Positions 44,938 to 56,321 of a DNA stretch of 64,000 bases are shown here, piece after piece. The position numbers and the translations under genes were made by a program. Position 1 is the first letter of the stretch. Each line of letters opens with the position of its first letter. The stretch covers positions 12,974,964 to 13,038,963 of the forward strand of contig JAKSZU010000004.1 of assembly GCA_026018925.1 (NCBI GenBank), read 5' to 3'. Source of the stretch: Tupaia tana. Taxonomy: Eukaryota; Chordata; Mammalia; Scandentia; Tupaiidae. The notes under the pieces are model-generated. The model did no database searches. It saw only the letters and a list, made by a program, of their open reading frames with translations, and was not told the origin of the DNA.

Positions 44938-45108
44938 CTCTTTTTCTCTTCCTTGCCAGAGGGTGCACGCCACGCCAGAGAAAGAGTGCGCCCCAGTGGG
45001 CATGGCCGGCTGCAGTCCTCTTCCTCCACCTCTCCCTCAGTCGGACTTCGGAGGCGCACGCACACGTGCCCAGCATATGTCCCAAGCTGCAGCTTTCTGT
45101 GCACTACT
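44938..45108 (-). mobile_element. tRNA-derived SINE, old copy, interrupted
   Basis: Its head may resume at 45365-45392 (CTGTGCCACGGCTGGCCC) after the next element. Confidence 0.7.
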
Positions 45109-45127
45109 GCTCTTATTAGCTAGCTTT

Positions 45128-45352
45128 GATTGTTGTGCATAGGGTGCATGTGCTCACAAGACAGAGACAGTGGAGGGAGAGTGAGAAATCACCCTCTGGG
45201 GCACGGCCATGCCGCAATCCCTTCTCCGAGGATTCTGGGCACATATGCCTGTGCACCCGGCGTGATTTTCAAGCCCCCAGGTTTGGGGACGAAACTGCAG
45301 TCAGCCACGTGGGAGTCCGGTGATGGAACCACCACGCCACCTGCTGGCCTGT
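45128..45352 (-). mobile_element. tRNA-derived SINE, long form, older
   Basis: GTGCATAGGGTGCATGTGC to CACCTGCTGGCC. Confidence 0.9.
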
Positions 45353-45837
45353 CTATGTACTGTTTTTAGCCGCTGTGCCACGGCTGGCCCAGCCGCTCTC
45401 CTTTCAGGACTGGAGAGCAGCCGGTCTGAAGACACGTGACCTTCAGGCACAGAATCGCGCTCTCCTCTCTGTAGGCCACTCTGGCCTCGGGCAGGGCTAT
45501 GGAGAGGTATCTACACAGGAAAGCAGGACCCACCTGCTGTCGATGGCTATCTTCCTGCTGTTACTGACCCCCAATACCCCAGACTGCCCAGTCACCTGCG
45601 TTTATCAGATTTCCCCCAAAACATCGGAGAGATTACGGCGCCAGGCATCCTACATCTTCAGAGGGTTTACAACCAAAACAGGCTTTGCGCTCCATGTCTC
45701 CATCAGAAAAGCCACGCCCACCCGATCCTCACTTTTCTATACCTGTGTGTCTGTGTGTGATTGTTATTGCGTCTATTTCTAATCCACAGTCTTCCCCACT
45801 CAGAGAAACGTGTTCATGCCGAGCTGGTCCCGGCAAG

Positions 45838-46200
45838 GTGGCGCCCGAACATGTGGCCTGAGTACAGGGAAAGAGTCAGGAGAATGGACACTCCTTGCAG
45901 CCGGACAGATATTACTGAGTAAGGTAAGGACCCTATAGAATAAAATAAGAGTAAAAGAGATACCAGAGAGAAAGATATCAGAGAGAAAGAGATACCAGAG
46001 TAGAAGAAAGAGATACCGGGGTGGAAGGGACACCGGGGTGGAAGGGACACCGGGGTGGAAGGGACACCAGGGTGGAAGGGATACCAGGGTGGAAGAGATA
46101 CCAGGGAAGGAAATATCCGAGCAGAACAAGGAGGTAACAGAGCAAGAGGAGTGGCCTTCGTTACTGTCAGGTGTGAAACATGGGGACACGATTGTCTAAA
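45838..46200 (+). mobile_element. endogenous retrovirus leader fragment with tRNA-Lys-type primer binding site
   Basis: An LTR-like end (GAGCTGGTCCCGGCA, to 45835) is followed 3 nt later by TGGCGCCCGAACA (45839-45851), the first 13 nt of a tRNA-Lys3 primer binding site. The rest of the site is diverged. A purine-rich leader with 13-17 bp repeats (45956-46112) and GTAAGGTAAGG follow. An ATG with Gly as second codon opens a 178-codon frame at 46180 at a plausible gag-start distance, but its product is not recognised. No pol or env was seen. It lies antisense to EPB41. Upstream U3/R limits are unclear, perhaps within 45400-45835. Confidence 0.55.
45956..46112. repeat. purine-rich tandem repeat in the retroviral leader
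   Basis: Copies of ACCGGGGTGGAAGGGAC (17 bp, about five) follow looser AGAGATACCAGAG copies. Confidence 0.85.
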
Positions 46201-46758
46201 GGTCACGCTTTCAGACTGGCTGCTCCCCACAAGGACAGGAACTGCTCGTCTAAGGTCTGTGTTCTCTACTGGGCCAAGACAGAGACCAGAACCCGGTGGT
46301 ACCTCCCTGTGCCCAGCGCAGGGCCCGACGCAGCACACAGCTGCCGCCCCAGGAAACGAACACGGGAGCACTGTGGCCCCTCGAGGAGACGTCACACCCT
46401 CCTTGTCCTTAGACAGCAGACTTGCCCCTCCCTGGGCCCCTCAGCACCAGCACGCCACTGGCCTTCCAGTGCGAGAGCCGCCCGGACAGCAGCTCGGCGC
46501 TGCTTGGACTCCCAGGCGCGGCCGAGTCCTGACTCCAATGGGACTGACCGAGGACCACGGTGGCCACAGAGCCCCTTGCGACCCTACTCCTGCCGTGCAC
46601 AGCAGGCGCCCTGGGACCCCAGGGGCTGCTTCTCAGCCCAAGGGACCCAGCTCAGTTTTGCTCGGGGTGACCTGACCCGAGCTCGATGGAGGGCACCAGC
46701 CTTAGGGTTCCAGTAGTAGCGTGACCAGAGATGTCCCGGCGACATCGGGGAACAGTAC

Positions 46759-46856
46759 CTGAAGAACGTGTGGTGCTCCACACAGACCTTCCATAACTTC
46801 TTGGCTGCTCGGTAACTCGGCAGCTTGAACCCGATGGTGCTCTCGTACTGCTCCTG
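46759..46856 (-). CDS. EPB41: EPB41 98-nt exon, end of FERM F3, conventional exon 11
   Basis: The exon encodes [18 protein letters not shown] then [14 protein letters not shown], which are the last strands and the C-terminal helix of FERM lobe F3. The acceptor is CTTTTCCAG and the donor is GTACTG. Phase is 0 on entry and 2 on exit, ending with AG of an Arg codon. The [16 protein letters not shown] peptide matches the Ca2+-independent calmodulin-binding site reported for human 4.1R exon 11 (recalled literature). It lies 1.1 kb downstream of the 153-nt exon. An endogenous-retrovirus fragment on the opposite strand sits just beyond its donor, near 45.8-46.2 kb. Confidence 0.97.
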
Positions 46857-47950
46857 CTGGAAAAGCACATAGCACAGGCATGAACGTCGGTGACGCCGGG
46901 GCCAGAGGGGCCGGTGCCCTGGCCCAGCTGCACAACACAAGAGTGCTGGCAGCCGCGGACGTCAGGGCCCGTGACATCGCTCCCCCCAGGGCAGCCTCCG
47001 CCCGAGGAGGGGTCCACACCGCACCCGGGTCCGCCAGGAGTGGGACTCCAGGAGCTGCTGCTTCACGGACTCCGGGACAGCGCCTGGCACGAGAAAGCCC
47101 CAGCCAACGTGCGCCGCCTGACTGCTCTGTGCCAGGCACAGGTAAGTCATTCTGCGCCAGGCAAAGGCTCCGTGGCAATTCCCTACCAAGGTTTAAAGGC
47201 CGGATGTCCAGAACTGCTGTCCCTGCCCGCAGAGGTGACATGCCACACAGAAAAGCCGCTATGTGGGCGCAGCCCTCTCCTCCCGAGTTTCACAGCCGCC
47301 AGTTCCCTGGCCCTCAGCTGGGGCACTGAGGAAGTGTCCTGTTCGAGCAACAAGGAAGCCTGCCTTCGCTCTCTGGGGCCTTCTGCTTATGGGATGGAGA
47401 AGGGACTAGAATGTCAAAAATTTAAATTCCACCTACACAACTTTCTGTGCCACGGTCGCTCCTTACTACAGAAGTTAGAAGGGCCAAGGTCAGAACGCCC
47501 TGAGTTTCGCCGACCAGCATAACTGAGTCACCCTTACGAGGTCGGACGGCCAGCTCGGTTAAAGCCCGGGCCTGGGCCTGGGATGCGCTCTCAGTAAGCA
47601 CTGAGCTACGTTCGTAAATAAATCTTCATCATATGTGGAAAAGGGGCAGGTGATAGAACACCTAAGTGATTCAACCTCATGAATCATTTAAAAATCTTAT
47701 GTTACTCAACTTAAAAATATTTCTCTGTCAGGTTTTTGCCGGGAATAACAGGATTATTGATCCAAGTTTCGCTTTCAGCATGCAATGCGCACGCGCAGAC
47801 GGGAGAGCCCGCAGGCAGGCGGTGCAGAAGGGCGAGAGCACAGGACTGACCGCCCAGGACGCTCGGCACCCGGATGAGGGGACCACACGGCAAGGAAAAC
47901 AGAGGGGTGTCTGGGGACGGTCTGTGAGGACAGGGACGTGAAGGCAGTAC
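46857..47950 (-). other. EPB41: EPB41 intron 10-11 (1.1 kb)
   Basis: Unique sequence with no SINE. The overlapping open frames on both strands reflect GC-rich composition and match nothing recognised. Confidence 0.85.
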
Positions 47951-48103
47951 CTCTCCAGGCCGAATCTTGATGAAAAAGCTGCTACGTTTGTAAGAGATCT
48001 TCAGCACTTTGGGCCAGGGGAAGCGGTTGATTCTCAGCTTGTCTTTGTAGACCAGAAGGCCGCTGGAGCAGACGCCCAGGATGATATCCACTCCCTCCAG
48101 GTC
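47951..48103 (-). CDS. EPB41: EPB41 153-nt FERM F3-lobe exon, conventional exon 10
   Basis: The exon encodes 51 complete codons beginning [15 protein letters not shown] and ending [11 protein letters not shown], the first beta strands of the PH-like FERM lobe F3. The acceptor is CCCCCTAG and the donor is GTACTGCC. It is phase 0 at both ends, so skipping would keep frame but remove most of F3. In human 4.1R this exon is reported to carry the p55 (MPP1) contact (recalled literature). The donor GAG/GTACTG is weaker than consensus because position +4 is not A. Confidence 0.97.
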
Positions 48104-49636
48104 CTAGGGGGAGAGGCGGCTGCTTTCAGCCTTGAACAAGCACGCAGCAAACTGCCGGCTGTACAGGCACCGTGCAGACCCCACATCCAGCTGCAGCCTG
48201 AAGGCGCCCACGACCAAAACCAGTCACGAAACACCAGTGAGGGCCTAGGACACTCGGACGTCTTCAGACTCACCAGGGAGCGTCCCGTGGACCTCCCTCA
48301 CAGAGGGCCACGTCTCACCCTGGGCCACCAGCCAGCCCCAGGCTTGTACAGCCTGCATGCCCAACTACCTTTCTGTCTTCAGGGCACACTTCAGAAAAAC
48401 GATCTGCTTTACTCCACTTGGGAAAGGAACACTGCCTGACTCCACACATTCTGGAATCCACGCCTCCGGCAGGAGTCAAAAAAACCCAATGGCTTCACCC
48501 TGTAGTGGCGCCTGACCCGACGTACTGATCTTCCTACAGGCTGCTGACACTCAGGGAAGTCGCAGCTCTTAGCTCAGAGCAGGCGGGAGTGGCCGCTTGG
48601 GGAAAGGCCATAGCCTTTTATTAGAACTAATGGAATTTATTTAAGACTTCAGATACCAGATATGCAGGTTGGAAGAATCCTGAAAGGTTGTTTCGGCCCA
48701 ATCACTTACCAGGTACTTCAATGTCCTGTCCTAAATCCTGCCAAGGGACTCTCTTTCCTACCCTGGGACACCTCCGGGATCAGGAGCTCGCTGCTACTGA
48801 GGCAGCCCTGCCCATCTCAGGACGGCTGCCAAACGACCCGCCAAACTGAGCAGGACGGGCCGTTTCCGAGTTCCCATCTTACCACCTCTACGTCCCTATC
48901 TTGGAGCCCCAGGGAAACCTCGACTTCACACCACCCTTAAATACCCCAAAGCAGCTCCTGCAGCTTCCCAGAGCGTCCCCCTGGAGCTTCGCACCCTAAT
49001 CCCTTGGCTCTTTCCCGTTGGACTTGGTTTTGCGTCTGTTTCCTCATCAGGGACCTTAGTTAAGTTCCTTGCAAAGACCCTAAAATCACTCCCTGGAGCC
49101 TCTCCCCCATAACCTCGCCCTCCGCGTTCCGGCAGCTGGAGAGTAACTGGCCGCACTCCCCACTCCGTGGGGCCCGCAGGCAGAGCGGGACCGCAGCTCC
49201 AGCCGCTGACCCGCAGCTCTCTGCGAGCACCGCTGCCCCTGGGTGAGCACCAGGCTCCCTCGGGAGGCCGAGTCTTTTTCTTTTTTTTGGGAGAGGTTTT
49301 CACTATAGGGTGCGTGCGAGAGAGAGAGACAGAGAGACAGAGAGCAAGAAATCACCCCCCTGGGGGATGGCCACACCACAATCCCTTCTCCTCCATTCTC
49401 CTCTCGGGATCTTGGGCACTCACGCACACGCGCCCGGTGTGGGTTTTGAGCCACCGGGTCCAGGACTCGAACCACAGTCAACTACATGTGAGTCCAGTGA
49501 CATAGCCATTACGCTAACTGCTGGTCCCTCAGAACCACTGTTTCTTTGAAGGTTTAAAAGCCCCAGGTCGGTGTCGCTGAGTCAGTGACGTGCCACGACA
49601 CACCTCGGGTGTCTGGCAGAGCCGGGCTGCCCTTAC
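48104..49636 (-). other. EPB41: EPB41 intron 9-10 (1.5 kb)
   Basis: Unique sequence apart from one long SINE at 49271-49527, only about 110 bp from the exon 9 donor. Confidence 0.85.
49271..49527 (-). mobile_element. tRNA-derived SINE, long form
   Basis: Small deletion in the tail side (GCGTGCGAGAGAG). About 110 bp from the exon 9 donor. Confidence 0.95.
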
Positions 49637-49724
49637 CTTCGCCTTGTGGAGGTCAACGCCGTACATAGACAGCTTTTTGGCATTCTCAAGAAATTCCAAG
49701 TCGGCCTGAGCTGGAGTCATGGAC
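49637..49724 (-). CDS. EPB41: EPB41 88-nt exon, end of FERM F2 with calmodulin-binding helix, conventional exon 9
   Basis: The exon encodes [17 protein letters not shown] followed by [12 protein letters not shown]. The acceptor is CCGTCAAG and the donor is GTAAGGG. Phase is 1+87, finishing the Arg codon from the 219-nt exon and ending on a codon boundary. The [15 protein letters not shown] segment corresponds to the Ca2+-dependent calmodulin-binding peptide reported for human 4.1R exon 9 (recalled literature). The serine after KKL, credited with calcium sensitivity, is conserved. The acceptor has only a modest pyrimidine tract (TTTTCACTCCGTCAAG). Confidence 0.97.
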
Positions 49725-50320
49725 CTTGACGGAGTGAAAACACAAAGTGCCTTCAGTGTCAGAGCCAACAGTTATGGCAAGAACATTGGTACAGTCACTG
49801 TCACACGCACAAACACGTACACATCAGCACAGATACGGAGGCAAGATATTTCCGTCTTGGAAGTAGATTAATATAGAGCAGAACTCATTTTTACTATGAG
49901 TCCAAATAATTGAAATATGCCTTTAAAAACAAGATCTGGAGGAAACAAAAAGGCACCAAAAAGCTACCAGAAAGTTAAAAAACAGCTACCACACAATTTC
50001 CGTGATGTTCCCTCCCTCTCGTCAGTCTTTTCCTCAACATGCATAAATCTGCCCACTCATTTTCCTTGCCAAGGAGATGACCAGATCAAACCCTCCGAGC
50101 AAGGTGCAGTTTACAATGTCCTTAGCCTTCTCCCTCCATACCCCGGGACTGAGTTATTACGGAAATTCAACCAGAGGGCAGCTGATACTTCACTGGGGCC
50201 TCTTAATGGGGGCAAGCTGGATGAAGAAAGTGTCGGGTAAGAGACGGTGTCCTGCCCACGCATCCAAACAACTAAGCTGGTCAACGGACGCCACAGCTGG
50301 TGGGGCTGTCAGTAAGCCGT

Positions 50321-50430
50321 CGTCACTGCCGCATGGAACGCACCGTGTGTGAGAACCAGGCCCACCGTCCACACCCGTCACTGCCGTGCAGGACGCACCG
50401 TGTGTGAGAACCAGGCCCACCGTCCACACG
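50321..50430. repeat. 55-bp tandem duplication
   Basis: Two adjacent copies, both starting CGTCACTGCCG and carrying GCACCGTGTGTGAGAACCAG, begin at 50321 and 50376 and differ at a few bases. Confidence 0.9.
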
Positions 50431-51148
50431 CGTCCTGCTGGTCCCTCCCCGTGAGCTTCCTTTCCCGGGAGGGCTCACGGGGGCCTCCCAGAAACCACAA
50501 AGCTGCCACATGCCCAGGGAAACCATGTGAGCGTGTCTCCCACGAGACCGGGAGCTGGTGGCAGCGGCCGCTTCCTTTAAGAAGGAAGGGTCTCTTCCCA
50601 GCTCATCTGTCTTTATCCTCACTGGAAAGAACAAAGGCTCTGGGACAACCAAAGGGGGACTGTCAGGAGGCTGCAGACCTGTTTGTGACTCAGCCTCCCT
50701 AAAATAAATGTTCCCACAAGCTCTGAGGCAGCACACCACAATTCTATTTAGTAACGGACCCGAACGTGAAAATGAAAGAGGGAAAATGGCAAAATTAAGC
50801 CATATGCAAGTCTGCGTATTCAAGTCATTAAAAAAAAAACCTCAAGAATATTTGTTTTATTTTTTTCCATATAAATTATATACTTTTCCATTGGGCCGAC
50901 TGGAACGTCATGATGCATTTTTGCACAGAAAAACAAAAAATGTCATAACTTTTCCAACGACCCACTAGTTAAGGTTACTGCCCATTATTTTTCGTTGTTT
51001 TTGTTACTGATGGGCTGAATTTCTGGATTTGGAGTTTAGATTACGAAGCACCCCTACGTCCCACCTCTGAGGAACAGGCCCAGGGAGCTCAGGGACCCTG
51101 AGCACGGTGCAGGCACGGACAAGGGGAGCCTGCTGCTCGAGCTGCGAC

Positions 51149-51204
51149 CCTGGCAGTCTACGTGGGAGTCCAGCGGCATAGCCATTACGCTAACTGCTGG
51201 TCCC
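51149..51204 (-). mobile_element. tRNA-derived SINE, head fragment
   Basis: Only about 55 bp of near-consensus head (CATTACGCTAACTGCTGGTC) with no body. Confidence 0.9.
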
Positions 51205-51302
51205 CAGAATACTGAATTTTAAAGATAATGTTCAAAATATTTCTTATAATTTTGTATAATTTTGTTTGTAACTCTGTATCAACAGAGACAGTATGATTTT
51301 AA

Positions 51303-51562
51303 TTTTTTTTTTGAGAGATTTTCGCTATACGGCGCGTGCGCTCGCCAGACAGACAGAGGGAGACATAGAGACAGAAAGCGAGAAATCACCCCCCAGGGGG
51401 ATGGTCACGCCGCAATCCCTTCTCCACCATTCTCCTCTCGGGATCTTGGGCATGCACGCACACGCGCCCGGCGTGAGTTTTAAGCCACCAGGTCCGGGAC
51501 GCGAACCGCGGTCAACTACGTGGGAGTCCCACGACATAGCCATTACGCTAACTGCTGGTTCC
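51303..51562 (-). mobile_element. tRNA-derived SINE, long form, young
   Basis: Flanked by TGATTTTAAT on both sides. Confidence 0.95.
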
Positions 51563-52078
51563 TTGATTTTAATATTTTTGAGAAAATATTTACATGTCAA
51601 CTACTCAAATTCTTGAAAAGCAAATGCCCAGCACACAAGTCACACATCAACCTTCTCAGTTCAGCCCTGCCTACCAAGTACTCTGTGATACATCATCTGC
51701 TGGCAAAGATCAGTCTCTTTTTCTTCCTCCAAAGTCTTTCTCAGGATAATCCTCTGGTGTGGCTGCTCTTTTGCAATCTCTACTGATCACAATGCTGGGC
51801 TGGAAAAGTCGAGGTTATTTTATGGTATAAATTCTTTCATATACCTTCTGTAATCCTCTCTGCCAGGCAGAACCATTTATGGTGCCAGGCCATCTTTCTA
51901 GGAGCTTCTGTTGGCTTACTTGAGAGCCACCTTAGTTCCACAGTTTTCTGATTAATCTTCAGATATGACATTCCAGTCAAAGCCCTGTCCAGTAATGAGT
52001 ATTTCCGATTTTGGATTCAATGCAAAGAGCATTACTGAACTTATGCAAATAACCCTCCTGCCACAAAAAAAAAAAAAA

Positions 52079-52109
<31 letters not shown>

Positions 52110-52405
52110 CCAAATATTTCCAATTCAAGAGGGGTCAGGAAGGAAGAAAAGTTTGTTTCCATTTAAAGAAACAAACAAGAAAAATATTTTAACAAATGGC
52201 TGAACCTATCAACAACTCAAAAGAAAGTAAAATGTTTAAATTGGGAAAACAAAGCATAGTAAAAAATGAAATCAGTAGTGTTTTACTCAACAGTCATAAA
52301 ATTCTATTTCGTGATCCCAGTCTTGTGTTCAAACTAAACTGTCTTCTGTTGAGTACGCGGTGTGCTGGGGTCCGATCTTTCCCTTTAAGTCCTGGAAGGT
52401 AGCGT

Positions 52406-53186
52406 TCAGCGTTGCTCATACTCCTCGTCCACAGCATTACATTGGTCGTTTTCTCCGTCGCCTCTTGTTCTCTCATTTCTGTCTGTGTCTCTAGTTTTCC
52501 TGAAGAGCACTCCTTTCAGAACTTGAAGAGTGGGTCTGCTACTGGCAAATTCTTTCAGGTCTTGTTTATCTGAGAATGTTTTACCCTTTCTTTCCATATG
52601 AAGGACAATCTTGCTGCGTATGGTATTCTTGGTTGAAACTGTTTCTCGCTTAACACTGGGACCATACGTCCCCATTCTGTCCTTGCTCGCATCGTTTCTG
52701 ATGAGAGGTCTGAGGCCAGCCTGACGGGATCACCTTTATAAGGAACCTGACGTTTCTCCCTTGCCAGTTCCAGTGTCCTGTCTTTGTCTGTAGATTTGGC
52801 CAGCCTGGCTATGAGAGAAGATCCTTGGAGAAGATCCTCTTGGGTTGATTCTATTAGAGGTCCTTGGTATTTCTTGGGTCTGGATGTTTGAAAGCCTCTC
52901 TAGATTTGGAAGGTTTTCTTCCAAGATTTCATGGAATAGATGATCGGTGCCCTTATTAGTTTCCTCACCTTCTGGGATACTGATTGTCTGGATGTTTGGG
53001 CGCTTAATGCTGCCTAGTATTTCTCGTATAGTATTCTCATTTTTGGGGGTTATTTTCTCATTTTTTTGGTCGTTTTTTCTAGATCAGAGGTTTTGCCTTC
53101 AATATACGAGATTCTATTTTCTGCATGGACTAATCTGCTTTTAATACTTTCAAGGGAGGTTTGATTTCCTGAATGGCAGCCTTCAT
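52406..53186 (-). mobile_element. L1 LINE ORF1 fragment, minus orientation, decayed
   Basis: Minus-strand frames read like L1 ORF1p in order: a coiled-coil part (53050-53165, with ENRISYIEGKTSDLEK), then the middle RNA-binding part (52736-52924, with ENLPNLERLSNIQTQEIPRT), then the C-terminal part (52406-52620, with DKQDLKEFASSRPTLQVLK). The parts are in different frames, so the gene is broken. A SINE splits off its N-terminal side, which may continue at 53455-53530. ORF2 was not seen. Confidence 0.8.
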
Positions 53187-53454
53187 CTCTTTCTTTTTTT
53201 TTGGAGAGGTTTTTGCTATAGGGTGCGTGCGCTCGCCAGACAGACAGAGAGAGACAGAGAGACAGAAAGCGAGAAATCACCCCCAGGGGGGATGGTCACG
53301 CCACAATCCCTTCTCCTCCATTCTCCTCTCGGGATCTTGGGCACGCGTGCACACACGACCGGAGTGAGTTTAAGCCACCAGGTCTGGGACGTGAGCTGCG
53401 GTCGACTACGTTTTGAGTCAAGCGTCATAGTCATTATGCTAACTGCTGGTTCCC
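53187..53454 (-). mobile_element. tRNA-derived SINE, long form, nested in L1
   Basis: Interrupts the L1 ORF1 fragment; same orientation as the L1. Confidence 0.95.
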
Positions 53455-53738
53455 CATTTGATTCTTTTTTATGGTGTGTATTTCCTTAGTTTTCTTATTT
53501 CTGTTTATTTTTGTTTTTAAATGACAGACACCCATTGGTGGAGACAAGGCTACAGCGGCACGGTTTGGGCTCCGGCCCTGATGTGCGCTCCACAGCCTCT
53601 GCCGGTGAGCAGCAAACGACATTGAGTGTCACTCTGAAGATGAAGATTCCAGACTCCTGAGGGCCGACAGTGTCTGTGGACCATCCACCCTCAGAAAGCA
53701 TCAGCCTGATCAAAGGGTTGGTTATGAAGATGAAAAGT

Positions 53739-53967
53739 GGGCTGGCCCCGTAGACTGGTGGCTAAGGAAGCCTTCAGATCCCACGAGACGGATCGCAGTT
53801 CAAATCCCAGCCAGTCATTTGAAAAGCATGCCAGGCATATGTGTGAGTGCCCCAAACCTCAGCAGGAAGGAGAGAGGAGAAGGAAGTGCTGGAAAGGAGG
53901 GTCATGCACCGGCGGGGTTAGACTACGAGACTACCCAGACCTGAGACTCTCTTCACCAAAGAACCAT
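53739..53967 (+). mobile_element. tRNA-derived SINE, oldest-type variant
   Basis: GGCTGGCCCCGTAGACTGG head and CCCCAAACCTCAGCAGG body. Confidence 0.82.
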
Positions 53968-53982
53968 TAAAAGAATCATCAG

Positions 53983-54159
53983 GGACCAGCAGGTGGCGTG
54001 GTGGTTAAAGTGCTGGACACTCCCACATGGTCGACCATGGTTTGAGTCCCGAACCTGGTGGCTTGCTTTCTCACTTTCCCTCTCTTCCTCTCTTTCTCTC
54101 TGGTCAAATTAAAATAAATGAATAAATAAATAAAATTAAATAAATAATTATTAAAAAAA
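53983..54159 (+). mobile_element. tRNA-derived SINE, short form, young
   Basis: Perfect flanking duplication AAGAATCATCAGGG. Confidence 0.96.
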
Positions 54160-54209
54160 AAAGAATCATCAGGGAAAAACCAAGAACCATCAGAGACACG
54201 TCTGAAGCA

Positions 54210-55755
54210 TTAATGACCACCTGACATATGTTAATGTCCATCGGACACTCCTGTACTTCCTGTATTTGACCACCTGACACTCCTGTATATCCTGTTAATG
54301 TCCATCAGACACTCCTGTACTTCCTGTAATTGACCACCAGACACTCCTGTATATCCTGTTAATGTCCACCTGACACTCCTGTATATCCTGTTAGTGACCA
54401 CCTGACACTCCTGTACTTCCTGTTAATGTCCACTGGACACTCTTGTATTGTATATCCTGTTAATGTCCATCGGACACTCCTGTAGTTCCTGTAATTGACC
54501 ACCAGACACTCCTGTATATCCTGTTAATGTCCACCTGACACTCCTGTATATCCTGTTAATGACCACCTGACACACCTGTATATCCGGTTAATGACCACTG
54601 GACACTCCTGTACCCCTGTTAATGTCCACCTGACACTCCTGTACTCCTGTTAATGACCACCTGACACTCCTGTACTCCTGTTAATGACCACCTGACACTC
54701 CTGTATATCCTGTTAATGTCCACCTGACACTCCTGTACTCCTGTTAATGACCACTGGACACTCCTGTACCCCTGTTAATGTCCACCTGACACTCCTGTAC
54801 TCCTGTTAATGACCACCTGACACTCCTGTACTCCTGTTAATGACCACCTGACACTCCTGTATATCCTGTTGATGTCCACCTGACAACTCCTGTACTCCTG
54901 TTAATGACCACCTGACACTCCTGTACTTCCTGTTAATGACCACCTGACACTCCTGTACTCCTGTTAATGACCACCTGACACTCCTGTTCTCCTGTTAATG
55001 TCCATCGAACACTCCTGTAGTTCCTGTAATTGACCACCAGACACTCCTGTATATCCTGTTAATGTCCACCTGACACTCCTGTATATCCTGTTAATGACCA
55101 CCTGACACACCTGTATATCCGGTTAATGACCACTGGACACTCCTGTACCCCTGTTAATGTCCACCTGACACTCCTGTACTCCTGTTAATGACCACCTGAC
55201 ACTCCTGTACTCCTGTTAATGACCACCTGACACTCCTGTATATCCTGTTAATGACCACCTGACACTCCTGTTCTCCTGTTAATGACCACCTGACACTCCT
55301 GTACATCCTGTTAATGACCACCTGACACTCCTGTACCCCTGTTAATGACCACCTGACACTCCTGTATATCCTGTTAATGTCCATCGAACACTCCTGTACT
55401 CCTGTTAATGTCCACCTGACACTCCTGTACCCCTGTTAATGACCACCTGACACTCCTGTACTCCTGTTAATGACCACCTAACACTCCTGTACCCCTGTTA
55501 ATGACCACCTGACACTCCTGTATATCCTGTTAATGACCACCTGACACTCCTGTATATCCTGTTAATGACCACCTGACACTCCTGTACTCCTGTTAATGAC
55601 CATCGGACATGCACATACCCCTGTTAATGACCACCTGACACTTCTGTACTCCTGTTAATGACCATCGGACATGCATGTACCCCTGTTAATGACCACCGGA
55701 CACTCCTGTACTCCTGTTAATGACCATTGGACACTCTTGTACTTCCTGTTAATGT
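54210..55755. repeat. minisatellite, 31-34 bp unit, about 48 copies
   Basis: The unit is CCTGTTAATGACCACCTGAC followed by ACTCCTGTACT, alternating with TATATCCTG and TTCCTG spacers and TGTCC/TGACC variants. A block starting TAGTTCCTGTAATTGACC at 54483 recurs at 55018, so a segment of about 200 bp or more is duplicated at an offset of 535 bp. A smaller offset of 157 bp is also visible (54609 and 54766). Confidence 0.97.
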
Positions 55756-55779
55756 CAGCTCAGCTCTATGGCAGCAGCA

Positions 55780-56015
55780 ATTTTTTTTAGGCTGCCACAG
55801 GTGTGCACACTTGCTGGCCAGAGAGAGGGAAAGTGAGAAATCACCCCCTACAGGGGGCGGCCATGCTGCAATTCCTTCTCCATTTTCCTCTTGGGATTTT
55901 GGACACATACACACATGTGCCTGGCATGATTTTCAAGCCACCAGGTCTGGGACCTGAACCACAGTCAACTATACAGGAGTCCAATGCCTTAACAACCACA
56001 ACACCTGCTGGCCCT
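55780..56015 (-). mobile_element. tRNA-derived SINE, older long form
   Basis: Follows the minisatellite directly; ends CACCTGCTGGCCC. Confidence 0.9.
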
Positions 56016-56233
56016 TTTATTTTATTTTATTTTATCTTTTTTAGGTTTTTTTGCCATAGGACATGGACACTTGCTGGAGAGAGACAGACTAAGAAATCAC
56101 CCCTGGAGGGATGGCTATGCCTTAATTCCTTCTCCTCCCCTCTCCTCTCCAGATTTTGGGCACACATACACACACGCCTGGAGCAGTCCTGAGGAATCTA
56201 GTGCCTTAACCACCACACCACTTGCTGGCCCCC
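56016..56233 (-). mobile_element. tRNA-derived SINE, long form, internal deletion
   Basis: (TTTTA)n tail. The B-box region is deleted (CGCCTGGAGCAGTCC). Confidence 0.85.
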
Positions 56234-56321
56234 AAATTTTTATTTTACTAATTTACTGATTGCCCAAAGAGTATACTACTACTAACAAAAATTATTTCTA
56301 AATTATTTTAAAATAAAAAAA

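Larger units (their letters stand above)
41678..46758 (-). other. EPB41: EPB41 intron 11-12
   Basis: This 5.1-kb intron is dense with minus-oriented SINEs to 45352, then an opposite-strand retroviral leader fragment to about 46.2 kb. 43365-44040 and 46260-46758 are unique GC-rich sequence in which nothing was recognised. Confidence 0.85.

Noticed and set aside
46702-47522. Overlapping 150-210-codon frames on both strands near exon 11
   Set aside because: They are out of frame with the exon and continue into intron; GC-rich composition explains them.
51565-52062. Processed pseudogene ending in the poly-A/(TAA)n tract
   Set aside because: The tract suggests retroposition, but no parent gene was recognised and no target duplication was found, so no call is made.
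54210-55755. Regular repeats resembling a CRISPR array
   Set aside because: There are no unique spacers; every unit is a variant of the whole 31-34 bp repeat, and the DNA is mammalian.
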